A model generated the notes under the pieces. The model saw nothing but the letters and a program-made list of their open reading frames with translations, did no database searches and was not told the origin of the DNA. From positions 1-6,027 of the forward strand of contig JBKQWK010000126.1 of NCBI GenBank assembly GCA_052139595.1: a DNA stretch of 6,027 nt, in the 5' to 3' direction. Position 1 is the stretch's first letter; each line of letters begins with the position of its first letter. The stretch comes from JBKQWK01 sp052139595 (GTDB lineage: Bacteria; Actinomycetota; Thermoleophilia; UBA2241). This document shows positions 1-5,383 of the stretch, piece after piece. The translations under genes were made by a program, and so were the position numbers.

Positions 1-353
1 CGCGCGCGCTGGTCCGGGCGGCCGGGGCGGCGCCGCTCGCGGCGCGAAAGAACGGCCGCCGCCTCGCCCTGCACGGCGGCGTCAAACCCCTGCCGCACCT
101 CCTCGGCGTACAGCAGCGCCTTGAGCACTGTGGCCAGCTCGTCGACCGTGCCCAGACGTTCGACAATACGCAGACGATTACCGCGCGCCGGCACGGCCAG
201 AACGATTTCGTCAAGCTTGGGGGCAGTGCTACCCTTGGCGACCAGCCAGGTACGTTCGTCGGCAAACAGCGGCTCGAGCGACCAGAACTTGCCCCAGCGA
301 GCAACGCGATACGGACGCGGGTGACGCCGCTCTACGAACGGCTCCTGAACCAC
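1..353 (-). CDS. RNase R/RNase II-type exoribonuclease, N-terminal part (runs off left edge)
   Basis: An open frame of 117 codons without a stop begins at a GTG (353-351), 3 bases after the S41 peptidase stop, and leaves the window at base 1. The visible protein starts MVQEPFVERRHPRPYRVA. It contains a likely OB-fold cold-shock-like stretch (residues about 16-65, WGKFWSLEPLF to RLRIVERLG) followed by a helical linker (VLKALLYAEEVRQGFD) and an Arg/Pro-rich stretch. This order, with the phrase RIVERLG followed by an L-rich helix and RQGFD, matches what precedes the RNB catalytic domain in actinobacterial RNase R/RNase II proteins. Such enzymes degrade RNA 3' to 5'. The catalytic domain lies outside the window, so the assignment rests on the N-terminus and on gene order (nuclease after ftsEX and an S41 protease). 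Spacing suggests translation coupled to the protease gene; a weak GGGAAG lies upstream of the GTG. Family level is moderately sure, R versus II is not decided. Confidence 0.6.
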   Translation of the reverse strand, partial: MVQEPFVERRHPRPYRVARWGKFWSLEPLFADERTWLVAKGSTAPKLDEIVLAVPARGNRLRIVERLGTVDELATVLKALLYAEEVRQGFDAAVQGEAAAVLSRRERRRPGRPDQRA

Positions 354-356
354 GGC

Positions 357-1544
357 CTACTTCTTCCCAGCAATGAAGCGCAAGGCGGCCTGCAGCTGTG
401 CATCCTGGGAACTCTTGGGATTCTCCGCCACAACGATATTGGGCGTGATGCCCTTCTTGTTGATGTTGTGCCCCAGGGGGGTGAGGTAGATCGCCGTCGT
501 CATCTTGAGCAGTGAGCCATCCGAAAGCTGAATCGGTGTTTGCACGAGACCTTTGCCGAAGGTGCGCGTGCCGATGATCGTGGCACGATGATTGTCCTGT
601 AAAGCGCCGGTGACGATCTCGCTGGCACTGGCGGTATACGCATTGACGAGCACAACCATGGGCAGATTGGTCACTGGATGCCCAGTAACACGGAAGACCT
701 CGAGCGGCGAATGCAGGCCCTTGGTCGTGACAACCACACCGTGGGCGAGAAAGTCACTGGCGACGCTGACGGCTTCACTGAGCAGCCCACCGCCGTTGTA
801 ACGCAAGTCGAAAATGATCGACTGCGCGCCCTGCTTTTGCAGCTGCTGCAGATCGTGGGCAACTGTGGTGCCCACGCCTTGCGCAAACACATACAGCTCA
901 ACGTAGCCGACTTTCTTGCCGTTGACGGTATACATCTTGGTGTGCGTTTCGGGAATCGCGATCTGACGCCGAACTAAGGTCAGACTGATGAGGCCGGTGC
1001 GCCCCTTGCGCTGCAACTGCAGGCGCACCTGCGAACCATCTTTACCCTTGATACGGGCGATGCTGGCGTCAATGCTTTCGTTCTTGGTCGGTTTGCCGTC
1101 GATCGTCACAATGACGTCACCGGGCAGCACGCCGGCAGCTTTCGCCGGCGAGCCGTCGAAGGTGGCAGTGATAGTCAACTTGCCGTTGACCTTTTCGAGC
1201 GAAGCGCCAATGCCCGAGTACGAGCCTTGCAGCTCCTCGTTGAGTGCGCTCGCCTGACTGACCGGCAGGAACTCTGTCCACGGGTCGTTGAGCGACTTGA
1301 GCATGCCGTTGATGCTCGCGATCGAGAGCGCGTTGACGTTAACCGGTTTGTAGTAGTTGGCCTGCAGCTCATCGATAACCCAGTTCTCCAGGTTACCTGC
1401 CCTAGTCGCCGACGAGGCCTGGGCGCTATTCACCTGGGGGGCTGCCGATGTCCACTGACGCACAAAGAAGCCCGCGGCGAAGCCGAGGCCGATGCAGGCC
1501 ACGATGATGACGGTGAGCGTTGTTTTCAGTGCACGCATGGACAC
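357..1544 (-). CDS. membrane-anchored S41 family C-terminal processing peptidase (CtpA-like) with PDZ domain
   Basis: A 395-residue serine protease of the tail-specific/C-terminal processing family, which cleaves extracytoplasmic proteins at their C-termini. Residues about 7-28 form one hydrophobic segment near the N-terminus with no lipobox, so it is a signal anchor facing outward. Residues about 50-100 are the usual N-terminal helical part. A PDZ domain spans about 105-190 (carboxylate-binding-loop region SGIGASL near 110, and GVLPGDVIVTIDG at 138-150). The S41 core follows, with DLRYNGGG at 246-253, TASASEIVTGAL containing the predicted nucleophile S306, and TFGKGLVQ giving K331 and Q335. 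The 25-residue Ser-to-Lys spacing is that of CtpB. All three catalytic residues are present, so it should be active. Start: GTG at 1544, with an ATG two codons later (1538); neither has a good Shine-Dalgarno (AGGTG at 1546-1542 is very close to the ATG). It sits 95 bases after ftsX and 3 before the nuclease gene, suggesting an envelope role linked to division; that link is inference. Confidence 0.93.
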   Translation of the reverse strand: MSMRALKTTLTVIIVACIGLGFAAGFFVRQWTSAAPQVNSAQASSATRAGNLENWVIDELQANYYKPVNVNALSIASINGMLKSLNDPWTEFLPVSQASALNEELQGSYSGIGASLEKVNGKLTITATFDGSPAKAAGVLPGDVIVTIDGKPTKNESIDASIARIKGKDGSQVRLQLQRKGRTGLISLTLVRRQIAIPETHTKMYTVNGKKVGYVELYVFAQGVGTTVAHDLQQLQKQGAQSIIFDLRYNGGGLLSEAVSVASDFLAHGVVVTTKGLHSPLEVFRVTGHPVTNLPMVVLVNAYTASASEIVTGALQDNHRATIIGTRTFGKGLVQTPIQLSDGSLLKMTTAIYLTPLGHNINKKGITPNIVVAENPKSSQDAQLQAALRFIAGKK

Positions 1545-1580
1545 CTATGGTAGCTGGTGAGCAGGGTTGGCATCAACGTG

Positions 1581-1604
1581 GCACGACCAACCGGCGCGTC
1601 GTGC
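1581..1604 (-). repeat. inverted repeat in the ftsX-S41 gap, possible RNA hairpin or pseudoknot
   Basis: GCACGAC (1581-1587) and GTCGTGC (1598-1604) are perfect 7-base complements around a 10-base loop. On the minus-strand transcript this hairpin lies between the ftsX stop (1640) and the S41 start. The loop sequence can also pair with GGTTGG at 1565-1570, which would give an H-type pseudoknot or a competing 6-bp stem. No T-run follows, so it is not an intrinsic terminator. A role in setting S41 translation or message stability is inference. Confidence 0.4.
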
Positions 1605-1639
1605 AGGCGAACGTGCTGCCAGAACCGAGCCGCCGCCAA

Positions 1640-2566
1640 CTACACTCTGAGGTACCGGCGCAGGGCCACGCCGCCGCCGACGGCACCGAGCACCGCGCCC
1701 AAGATGACGATCATCGGCACCAGCCCCAACGGCCAGGCGCCATGCTGAAACCAGGCCGGGTACGAGCGGACGGTGAGGTAGTTGACCTGCGCGTTGATCC
1801 AGTTCTTGACGGCGACGCTGACTGCCCAGACGCTGGCGCCAGCGATCAGCGAGCCAAAAAACCCGGTAATGAACCCTTCGACGATGAACGGCCAGCGAAT
1901 AAACCAGTTCGTGGCTCCCACGAGGCGCATGATCTCGATCTCGCGTCGGCGGGCAAAAATGCTCAGACGCACGGTTGTGCTGATGAGGAGCACGGCCGCG
2001 ATCGCAAAAACCGCCATGGCCGCCCACATCGCCTTCTCGACCAGATTGATGGTCCCCAGCATCTTGCGCACCGTGGCGCGAGCATAGACGACGCTGTCGT
2101 GCTTGCCCGAACCACTCACGGCGTCGTCAACAGCCGGGTTGCCGACGAAGGTGGCCGCCACCGCCTCCACCTCATTAGGGTTCTTGACCTGAACCTCGAA
2201 GCTCGCCGGCAGGGGGTTGTTGGGCAGGTTGTCGAGTATGGCTTGCCCCTCTGAGCCCATCATCGCCTTGTACCGCGCCAGCGCCTCATTCTTGCTGACG
2301 TAGGCAACCGTCTTGACATCCGTGTTGCCGTCGATGAGCTGGCGCAGCGCATTCACCTGCTGGGGCGTCGCTTTATCGCTGATGAACACCTTGATGAGGA
2401 TACGGTTTTCCAGGCTCGTCGTGCCTTGGTTGAGGTTACGGTCGGTGACCAGCGACACACCGAGAATCGACATGCTGATGAAAACCGTCATGACGGCGGC
2501 CATGGTCATGACCCAATTGCGTCGCAGCGAACCCAGAGCCTCGCCGAGGAAGAAGCTAAACCCCAA
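1640..2566 (-). CDS. ftsX: cell division ABC transporter permease subunit FtsX
   Basis: A 308-residue inner-membrane partner of FtsE; the FtsEX complex transmits ATP hydrolysis to a peptidoglycan hydrolase at the division site. Four membrane segments are visible at about 18-40, 178-200, 230-252 and 280-302. A large extracytoplasmic loop (about 41-175) lies between the first and second. A conserved cytoplasmic stretch at about 203-231 reads IFARRREIEIMRLVGATN followed by WFIRWPFIVEG, the FtsX hallmark that contacts the ATPase. The start is TTG at 2566-2564: the frame is open further upstream but that part lies over ftsE. GGAGGTG sits 6 bases before this TTG, and the resulting protein (M)GFSFFLGEALGSLRRNW has the normal FtsX N-terminus and length. 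The gene overlaps the ftsE end by 11 bases, implying translational coupling. The extracytoplasmic loop presumably binds a hydrolase or adaptor, none of which is encoded nearby. Confidence 0.95.
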   Translation of the reverse strand: MGFSFFLGEALGSLRRNWVMTMAAVMTVFISMSILGVSLVTDRNLNQGTTSLENRILIKVFISDKATPQQVNALRQLIDGNTDVKTVAYVSKNEALARYKAMMGSEGQAILDNLPNNPLPASFEVQVKNPNEVEAVAATFVGNPAVDDAVSGSGKHDSVVYARATVRKMLGTINLVEKAMWAAMAVFAIAAVLLISTTVRLSIFARRREIEIMRLVGATNWFIRWPFIVEGFITGFFGSLIAGASVWAVSVAVKNWINAQVNYLTVRSYPAWFQHGAWPLGLVPMIVILGAVLGAVGGGVALRRYLRV

Positions 2567-3263
2567 CGGGCACCTCCGCCACAACCTCGTCGTAGCTGCC
2601 GCGATGCTCGTCGCGCATGAGACGACCGCCATCGAGCTGCAGGACGCGCCGGCGCATGCGATTGACCATCTCGCGGTCGTGAGTCGCGATGAGAACCGTG
2701 GTGCCGGTGCGATTGATGCGCACCAGGAGTTGCATGATGCCCACCGACGTTTCGGGGTCGATATTGCCCGTAGGCTCATCGGCAAGCAGCAGCGGCGGAT
2801 GGTTGACGAACGCGCGGGCAACACTGACACGCTGCTGCTCACCACCGCTGATCTCGTGCGGCAGACTGTTCATCTTGTCTTGCAGGCCGACCAGATTAAT
2901 GATCTCGGGCACCTTGCGGCGGATGGCCCGGCGACTTTCGCCCACCACCTCGAGCGCGTAGGCGACGTTCTCGTAAACCGTCTTTTCGGGCAGCAGTTTG
3001 AAGTCCTGAAAAACGCAACCGATGTTGCGCCGCAAAAGCGGCACCTTGTTGCGTCGCAAGGTGCTCAGATTGCGGCCGGCAACGAGAATTCGGCCTTTGT
3101 TGGGCTCCATCTCTTTGAGCACAAGGCGGATCAGCGTGGACTTGCCGGAGCCAGATGGCCCGACAAGAAAGACGAACTCGCCCTTGGCGATGTGGCAACT
3201 GAAGTCTTGCAGGCCGACCACATCAGGGTCATAGATTTTGGTGACGTTCTCGAAAACGATCAT
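2556..3263 (-). CDS. ftsE: cell division ATP-binding protein FtsE
   Basis: A 235-residue cytoplasmic ABC ATPase that pairs with FtsX. All ABC motifs are intact: Walker A GPSGSGKST (35-43), Q-loop Q86 in CVFQDF, signature SGGEQQR (139-145), Walker B LLLADEPTG with catalytic E163, D-loop NIDP (167-170) and switch H195 in ATHD. FtsE-type features include the start MIVFENVTKIYD and the phrase DFKLLPEKTVYENVAYALEV. The C-terminal tail ending RDEHRGSYDEVVAEVPVGV is slightly longer than in E. coli FtsE (222 residues), with a RD-x-x-RG-x-Y phrase as I remember from actinobacterial FtsE. The ATG at 3263-3261 is chosen because homologues begin here and GGAG lies 9 bases upstream; an in-frame start 14 codons earlier (3305) would add a non-conserved leader and lie close to the predicted promoter -10. 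First gene of the cluster; the prfB gene often found before ftsE in actinobacteria is not here. Confidence 0.96.
   Translation of the reverse strand: MIVFENVTKIYDPDVVGLQDFSCHIAKGEFVFLVGPSGSGKSTLIRLVLKEMEPNKGRILVAGRNLSTLRRNKVPLLRRNIGCVFQDFKLLPEKTVYENVAYALEVVGESRRAIRRKVPEIINLVGLQDKMNSLPHEISGGEQQRVSVARAFVNHPPLLLADEPTGNIDPETSVGIMQLLVRINRTGTTVLIATHDREMVNRMRRRVLQLDGGRLMRDEHRGSYDEVVAEVPVGV
2571..2577 (-). promoter_or_regulatory. ribosome binding site deciding the ftsX TTG start
   Basis: The minus strand reads GGAGGTG at 2577-2571, inside the last codons of ftsE, with TGCCCG completing the gap from GGAGG to the TTG at 2566-2564. It is the strongest Shine-Dalgarno in the cluster and argues for TTG over any upstream start, all of which would lie within ftsE. 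Confidence 0.75.
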
Positions 3264-3303
3264 AGGCGCGGGCTCCAGTGTATTCGTCACCGGCCAAGCG
3301 GCC

Positions 3304-3331
3304 ACTGTAGACGTTTGCGGACGGAAGTCAA
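3304..3331 (-). promoter_or_regulatory. candidate sigma-70-type promoter of the ftsE cluster
   Basis: On the minus strand TTGACT (3331-3326) and TACAGT (3309-3304) are separated by 16 bases, close to the TTGACA/TATAAT consensus. Transcription would start near 3297, giving a leader of about 34 bases before the ftsE ATG at 3263. It is the best promoter-like pair I see upstream of ftsE and it sits at a natural distance. Prediction by eye only. Confidence 0.45.
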
Positions 3332-3358
3332 CTGGCTTCGAGTGTGAGGCCGCAAACG
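3312..3358. repeat. 9-bp perfect inverted repeat across the ftsE promoter, possible operator
   Basis: CGTTTGCGG (3312-3320) is matched by its exact complement CCGCAAACG (3350-3358), with 29 bases between. One arm falls within the spacer of the candidate ftsE promoter and the other just upstream of its -35 box. A smaller complementary pair lies inside (GAAGTC/GGCTTC, one G-T wobble on the plus strand). No T-run follows on either strand, so it is not a terminator. It may be a protein-binding dyad or a structure in a read-through transcript; both are inference. Confidence 0.4.
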
Positions 3359-3572
3359 CGAAGCGCCACCTACTTGCGCTCGCTGCCGACCTGTTCCCAG
3401 TATGGTCACTGCCTCTGCGTAACTTCTTCGTGATCGGTATCTGGGTTACCTGCGACGGGACCTAGTGCGCACTTATGATTGCACCGGCGATGCCACGTGT
3501 AAAGCTGGCCCGGTTCGTGATGCGGAAAGCCCGCGCAGGCGGATCACCCCCAATCAGAACTGGCGGTTCGGC

Positions 3573-3785
3573 CTAGGCAGACGACGGCACCCGCGGCAGC
3601 GGACAGGAGACGCAGTGCGGTGTGGCCTCGGCCACCGACTCGCCTAACGGCAACGGCAGGCCGTGAAACGGGTGCCGACAGATCCACTTCTCGTGCACTT
3701 CGACCATCTCGACGCCATACGGCGTGAGGGTACGATGAGCTGACCGCTGCACCTGCAGATAGGGGCAGATTGCGGCCTCGCTCAC
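3573..3785 (-). CDS. small four-cysteine protein, 70 aa, function unknown (possible zinc or iron-sulfur site)
   Basis: I do not recognise the family. The frame starts at GTG 3785-3783 with GGAG seven bases upstream (3796-3793), giving MSEAAICPYLQVQRSAHRTL as the N-terminus. Cysteines are C7 (in CPYL), C36 (WICRHPFHG), C58 and C61 (HCVSCPLP), a CX28CX21CX2C pattern with nearby H38, H41 and H57. Four such ligands in a short protein suggest a structural zinc or a cluster site. No signal peptide or membrane segment is visible, so it is probably cytoplasmic. About 80 percent of codons end in G or C, as expected for a real gene in this genome. The frame remains open upstream to a GTG at 3896, but that start lacks a ribosome site and the added residues look non-coding. 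The gene start overlaps the stop of a tiny upstream ORF by four bases (GTGA), implying coupled translation. Confidence 0.6.
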   Translation of the reverse strand: MSEAAICPYLQVQRSAHRTLTPYGVEMVEVHEKWICRHPFHGLPLPLGESVAEATPHCVSCPLPRVPSSA

Positions 3786-3865
3786 TGCTTTTCTCCGGCT
3801 GCGATACGACGAGAGGCTGCCGTGTGAATGGCCAAATCCTTCGTCGGCACCAGACGCACCCTCAT
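3782..3865 (-). CDS. possible 27-aa small ORF, translationally coupled to the four-cysteine gene
   Basis: ATG at 3865-3863 opens a 27-codon frame starting MRVRLVPTKDLA and ending AAGEKQ, closed by TGA at 3784-3782. AAGGAG (3880-3875) lies nine bases before the ATG, an excellent Shine-Dalgarno. Its TGA overlaps the GTG start of the following four-cysteine gene (GTGA), the classic arrangement for translational coupling. The peptide is basic with no membrane segment and no run of one amino acid, so it does not look like an attenuation leader. Third-position GC (about 63 percent) is lower than in its neighbour, which weakens the case. It could be a real microprotein, a coupling leader, or chance. 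Confidence 0.35.
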   Translation of the reverse strand: MRVRLVPTKDLAIHTAASRRIAAGEKQ

Positions 3866-3920
3866 TTCGCGTCGCTCCTTCTCTCACCCAAGCCACTGAG
3901 CGCGGCGAATGGTGCCTGTA

Positions 3921-3949
3921 AGTATCGCCCCGCGAAGGCGGCGCGTCAC
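3921..3949 (-). promoter_or_regulatory. weak candidate promoter for the small-gene pair
   Basis: On the minus strand GTGACG (3949-3944) and GATACT (3926-3921) are 17 bases apart, each sharing 4 of 6 bases with the sigma-70 consensus. A start near 3914 would leave a leader of about 49 bases before the 27-codon ORF. It lies in the 124-base gap after the YgjP-like gene, so the small genes could also be read from upstream. Low confidence. Confidence 0.2.
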
Positions 3950-3989
3950 GTCCATTTTCCCCACCGCCAGGTTACGTTCATCACCTGGC

Positions 3990-4697
3990 TCATATGACGA
4001 ACAGATGACCGTGACGCTTCAGCCAGGCACGCCGCTGACGATAGTCGGGCATGACTGCCGCCACCAGATGCCAGAATCCAGCGCTGTGGTTGAGTTCACG
4101 CAGATGGGCGAGTTCGTGCACGATCACGTAGTCGGCAATGGGCGCCGGTAGGAGCATGAGCGCCCAGTGCAGGTCGACGACGCCCTTGCTGTTGCACGAA
4201 CCCCAGCGTCGGCCCAATTCGCGCACGCGCACAGCCGTCGGCGCCGCGCCCAGGCGCGGCGCATACTCGGCTATGCGCGTTGCCGCCCGCCGGCGCCCAT
4301 GGTCCGTATACCAGGCGACGAACTCCGCCCGCCCATTGCCAGCGGCCGCGGCGGAGCGATCGAGTTCGAAACAGCCCCGGTACAGGCGTAACGACGGAAC
4401 GCCATTCGAGCGGACGACGAGGCGCAGGCGATACACTCGCCCGAGGTAAAAGAACGTCTCGTCGTCGACATACTGGACCGCCGGTGGCAGGTCGCCCAGC
4501 TGTTCCAGTTCGCCGAGCTTCCGTCGCACCCAGGGAAGTTTGGCACGCACCACCGTTTCGAGTCGTCGCCGCGAACAGCCGGCGGGCACGGCCAGCGACA
4601 AGGCACCGCCACGAGCGACACTGATGCCAATCGTCCGCCGCCGTTTGCTCCAGCGGACGGCGAAAACAAGTTCTTCCAGGGTCAGAGAATCGAGCAT
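3990..4697 (-). CDS. YgjP-like (DUF45) zinc metallopeptidase
   Basis: A 235-residue protein of the YgjP/DUF45 family, predicted soluble zinc-dependent peptidases related to the M48/WLM group; the physiological substrate is poorly known. The N-terminal half has the family's opening (residues about 13-60: VRWSKRRRTIGISV, then LSLAVPAG and a helix ending LPWVRRKL). The C-terminal half carries RRWGSCNSKG (163-172), LHWALMLLP (176-184) and the zinc site HELAH (H194, E195, H198) followed by NHSAGFWHL (203-211), matching the family's HExxH...NHS..FW pattern. All expected ligands are present, and length is normal (about 230-240). No signal peptide. The ATG at 4697 is the only reasonable start; the nearby upstream ATG (4707) is in another frame and closes after seven codons. 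No good Shine-Dalgarno precedes it. It stands 124 bases ahead of the small-gene pair on the same strand and diverges from the acetyltransferase gene on the other side. Confidence 0.92.
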   Translation of the reverse strand: MLDSLTLEELVFAVRWSKRRRTIGISVARGGALSLAVPAGCSRRRLETVVRAKLPWVRRKLGELEQLGDLPPAVQYVDDETFFYLGRVYRLRLVVRSNGVPSLRLYRGCFELDRSAAAAGNGRAEFVAWYTDHGRRRAATRIAEYAPRLGAAPTAVRVRELGRRWGSCNSKGVVDLHWALMLLPAPIADYVIVHELAHLRELNHSAGFWHLVAAVMPDYRQRRAWLKRHGHLFVI

Positions 4698-4963
4698 GGG
4701 TCCATTCTGACAGCGACGGTCACGACGGGCTCACTGGTCCACACCGATGAGCAAGGCTACCAGCCAAGAAACACCGCCGCAGACGAGGCGCGCGTCACTG
4801 CTAGCATAGCATCGCCGACCGCGCGCCGGAGGAACCATCATCGTGTACAACCACGAACAATGCTCACCTCGCGACCAGGATTCAGGACAGCTGCCGGGAG
4901 GAACAAGCAGATGCAGACTGCGCGAACGCCGAAAAAGACCGCGCCAGCAAGAACAGGAGAGCA
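4698..4963. other. 266-base divergent intergenic region between ygjP-like and GNAT genes
   Basis: This must hold the promoters of both divergent genes, but I see no convincing -35/-10 pair. TAGCAT occurs twice overlapping at 4802-4812 and could serve as a plus-strand -10, leaving a long leader. Three purine-rich ribosome-site-like sequences lie on the plus strand: GGAGG (4828-4832), GGGAGG (4896-4901) and AGGAG (4955-4959). Only the last leads to a recognisable gene. No tRNA or terminator seen. Confidence 0.5.
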
Positions 4964-5359
4964 ATGTCACCCAGCGAAACACCGTCAAACCACGACGCAC
5001 CGTCAGTCAGCGAAGCACCGCCGGCTAGCGAAGCACCGTCAATCGACGCAGCGCGAGACGCGGACCAGAATGAGCCCCGCGTGGTGCACAACGTCGACGC
5101 CCATCGTTACGAGCTGTTCGTCGGCGATACGCGCGTCGGGCTCGCAGTCTATCGACCAGAACCCGGGCGCATTGCGATCACGCACACCGAAGTCGACGTC
5201 GCTTACGAAGGCCGCTTCTTCGGCAGCCGCCTAGCCGCCGCAGCCCTCGACGACGCCCGCGCTCACGGCTTGGCGGTAGTGCCGCGGTGTTCGTTCATCG
5301 CCACCTACATGCGCCGCCATCCCGAGTACGCCGACCTGCTGGTGGACGCACAGCCCTGA
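4964..5359 (+). CDS. small GNAT-fold N-acetyltransferase (YidJ/NATD1-like, Acetyltransf_CG type) with repeat-built N-terminus
   Basis: A 131-residue protein. Residues about 3-27 are a low-complexity segment of four six-residue repeats (SETPSN, HDAPSV, SEAPPA, SEAPSI), likely disordered. Residues about 41-128 match the short GNAT subfamily that includes YidJ and human NATD1: RYELFVGDTRVGLAVYR, then ITHTEV (72-77), the acetyl-CoA loop region YEGRFFGSRLAAAALDDAR, VVPRCSFIATYMRRHPEYADLL with C109. Members are small single-domain proteins predicted to bind acetyl-CoA; the acceptor substrate is not established. The usual loop pattern R/Q-x-x-G-x-G/A here reads E82-G-R-F85-F-G87, so the middle glycine is replaced by phenylalanine. 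The ATG at 4964 has AGGAG four bases upstream. The gene diverges from the YgjP-like gene and converges on the VWA gene 24 bases away. Confidence 0.88.
   Translation: MSPSETPSNHDAPSVSEAPPASEAPSIDAARDADQNEPRVVHNVDAHRYELFVGDTRVGLAVYRPEPGRIAITHTEVDVAYEGRFFGSRLAAAALDDARAHGLAVVPRCSFIATYMRRHPEYADLLVDAQP
4973..5044 (+). repeat. four degenerate 18-bp tandem repeats in the acetyltransferase 5' end
   Basis: Units begin at 4973, 4991, 5009 and 5027, each 18 bases and in frame, with a shared core close to AGCGAAGCACCG. The third and fourth copies share this 12-base core exactly; the first has one change and the second several. Each encodes a six-residue unit of the form S/H-E/D-A/T-P-S/P-x. Being a multiple of three, copy-number change would keep the reading frame. 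Confidence 0.75.
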
Positions 5360-5383
5360 TCGACCAAATCCACGGCTGACGGA

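Larger units (their letters stand above)
3264..3572. other. 309-base intergenic region between the four-cysteine gene and ftsE
   Basis: No convincing gene on either strand; the short open frames here have no ribosome site or family features. It contains the candidate ftsE promoter and the inverted repeat listed separately. Around 3464-3479 there is a 10-base palindrome AGTGCGCACT overlapping a plus-strand TATGAT, but no -35 box of quality and no plus-strand gene downstream. I found no tRNA-like cloverleaf and no clear terminator after the four-cysteine gene. Confidence 0.6.

Noticed and set aside
1520..2254. 244-codon plus-strand open frame over ftsX and the S41 start
   Set aside because: Antisense to well-supported genes, with Asp/Arg/His-rich composition typical of shadow frames.
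2567..2845. Upstream extension of the ftsX frame
   Set aside because: Lies wholly inside ftsE in another frame; the added residues show no FtsX similarity and the TTG at 2566 has a strong ribosome site.
2313..3347. 344-codon plus-strand open frame
   Set aside because: It is antisense to ftsE and part of ftsX, both of which have complete family motifs. Its protein has no recognisable domain and no ribosome site; it is a by-product of GC-rich codon use.
3464..3479. Palindrome AGTGCGCACT overlapping TATGAT on the plus strand, possible promoter
   Set aside because: No acceptable -35 box at 16-18 bases and no plus-strand gene or recognisable RNA downstream.
3480..3572. Possible small RNA or tRNA (two GGTTCG stretches)
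   Set aside because: No cloverleaf can be folded around either GGTTCG and no acceptor stem is visible; it also does not resemble a signal recognition particle RNA.
3786..3896. Longer start (GTG 3896) for the four-cysteine protein
   Set aside because: No ribosome site before it, and the added residues overlap the 27-codon ORF in a different frame; GTG 3785 has GGAG at good spacing.
4731..5000. 89-codon minus-strand frame in the divergent intergenic region, rich in Trp/Cys/Ser
   Set aside because: No ribosome site or domain. It overlaps the repeat-coding start of the acetyltransferase gene and looks like chance.
5360..5383. Bidirectional terminator between the convergent GNAT and VWA genes
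   Set aside because: Only 24 bases with no usable stem and no T-run.
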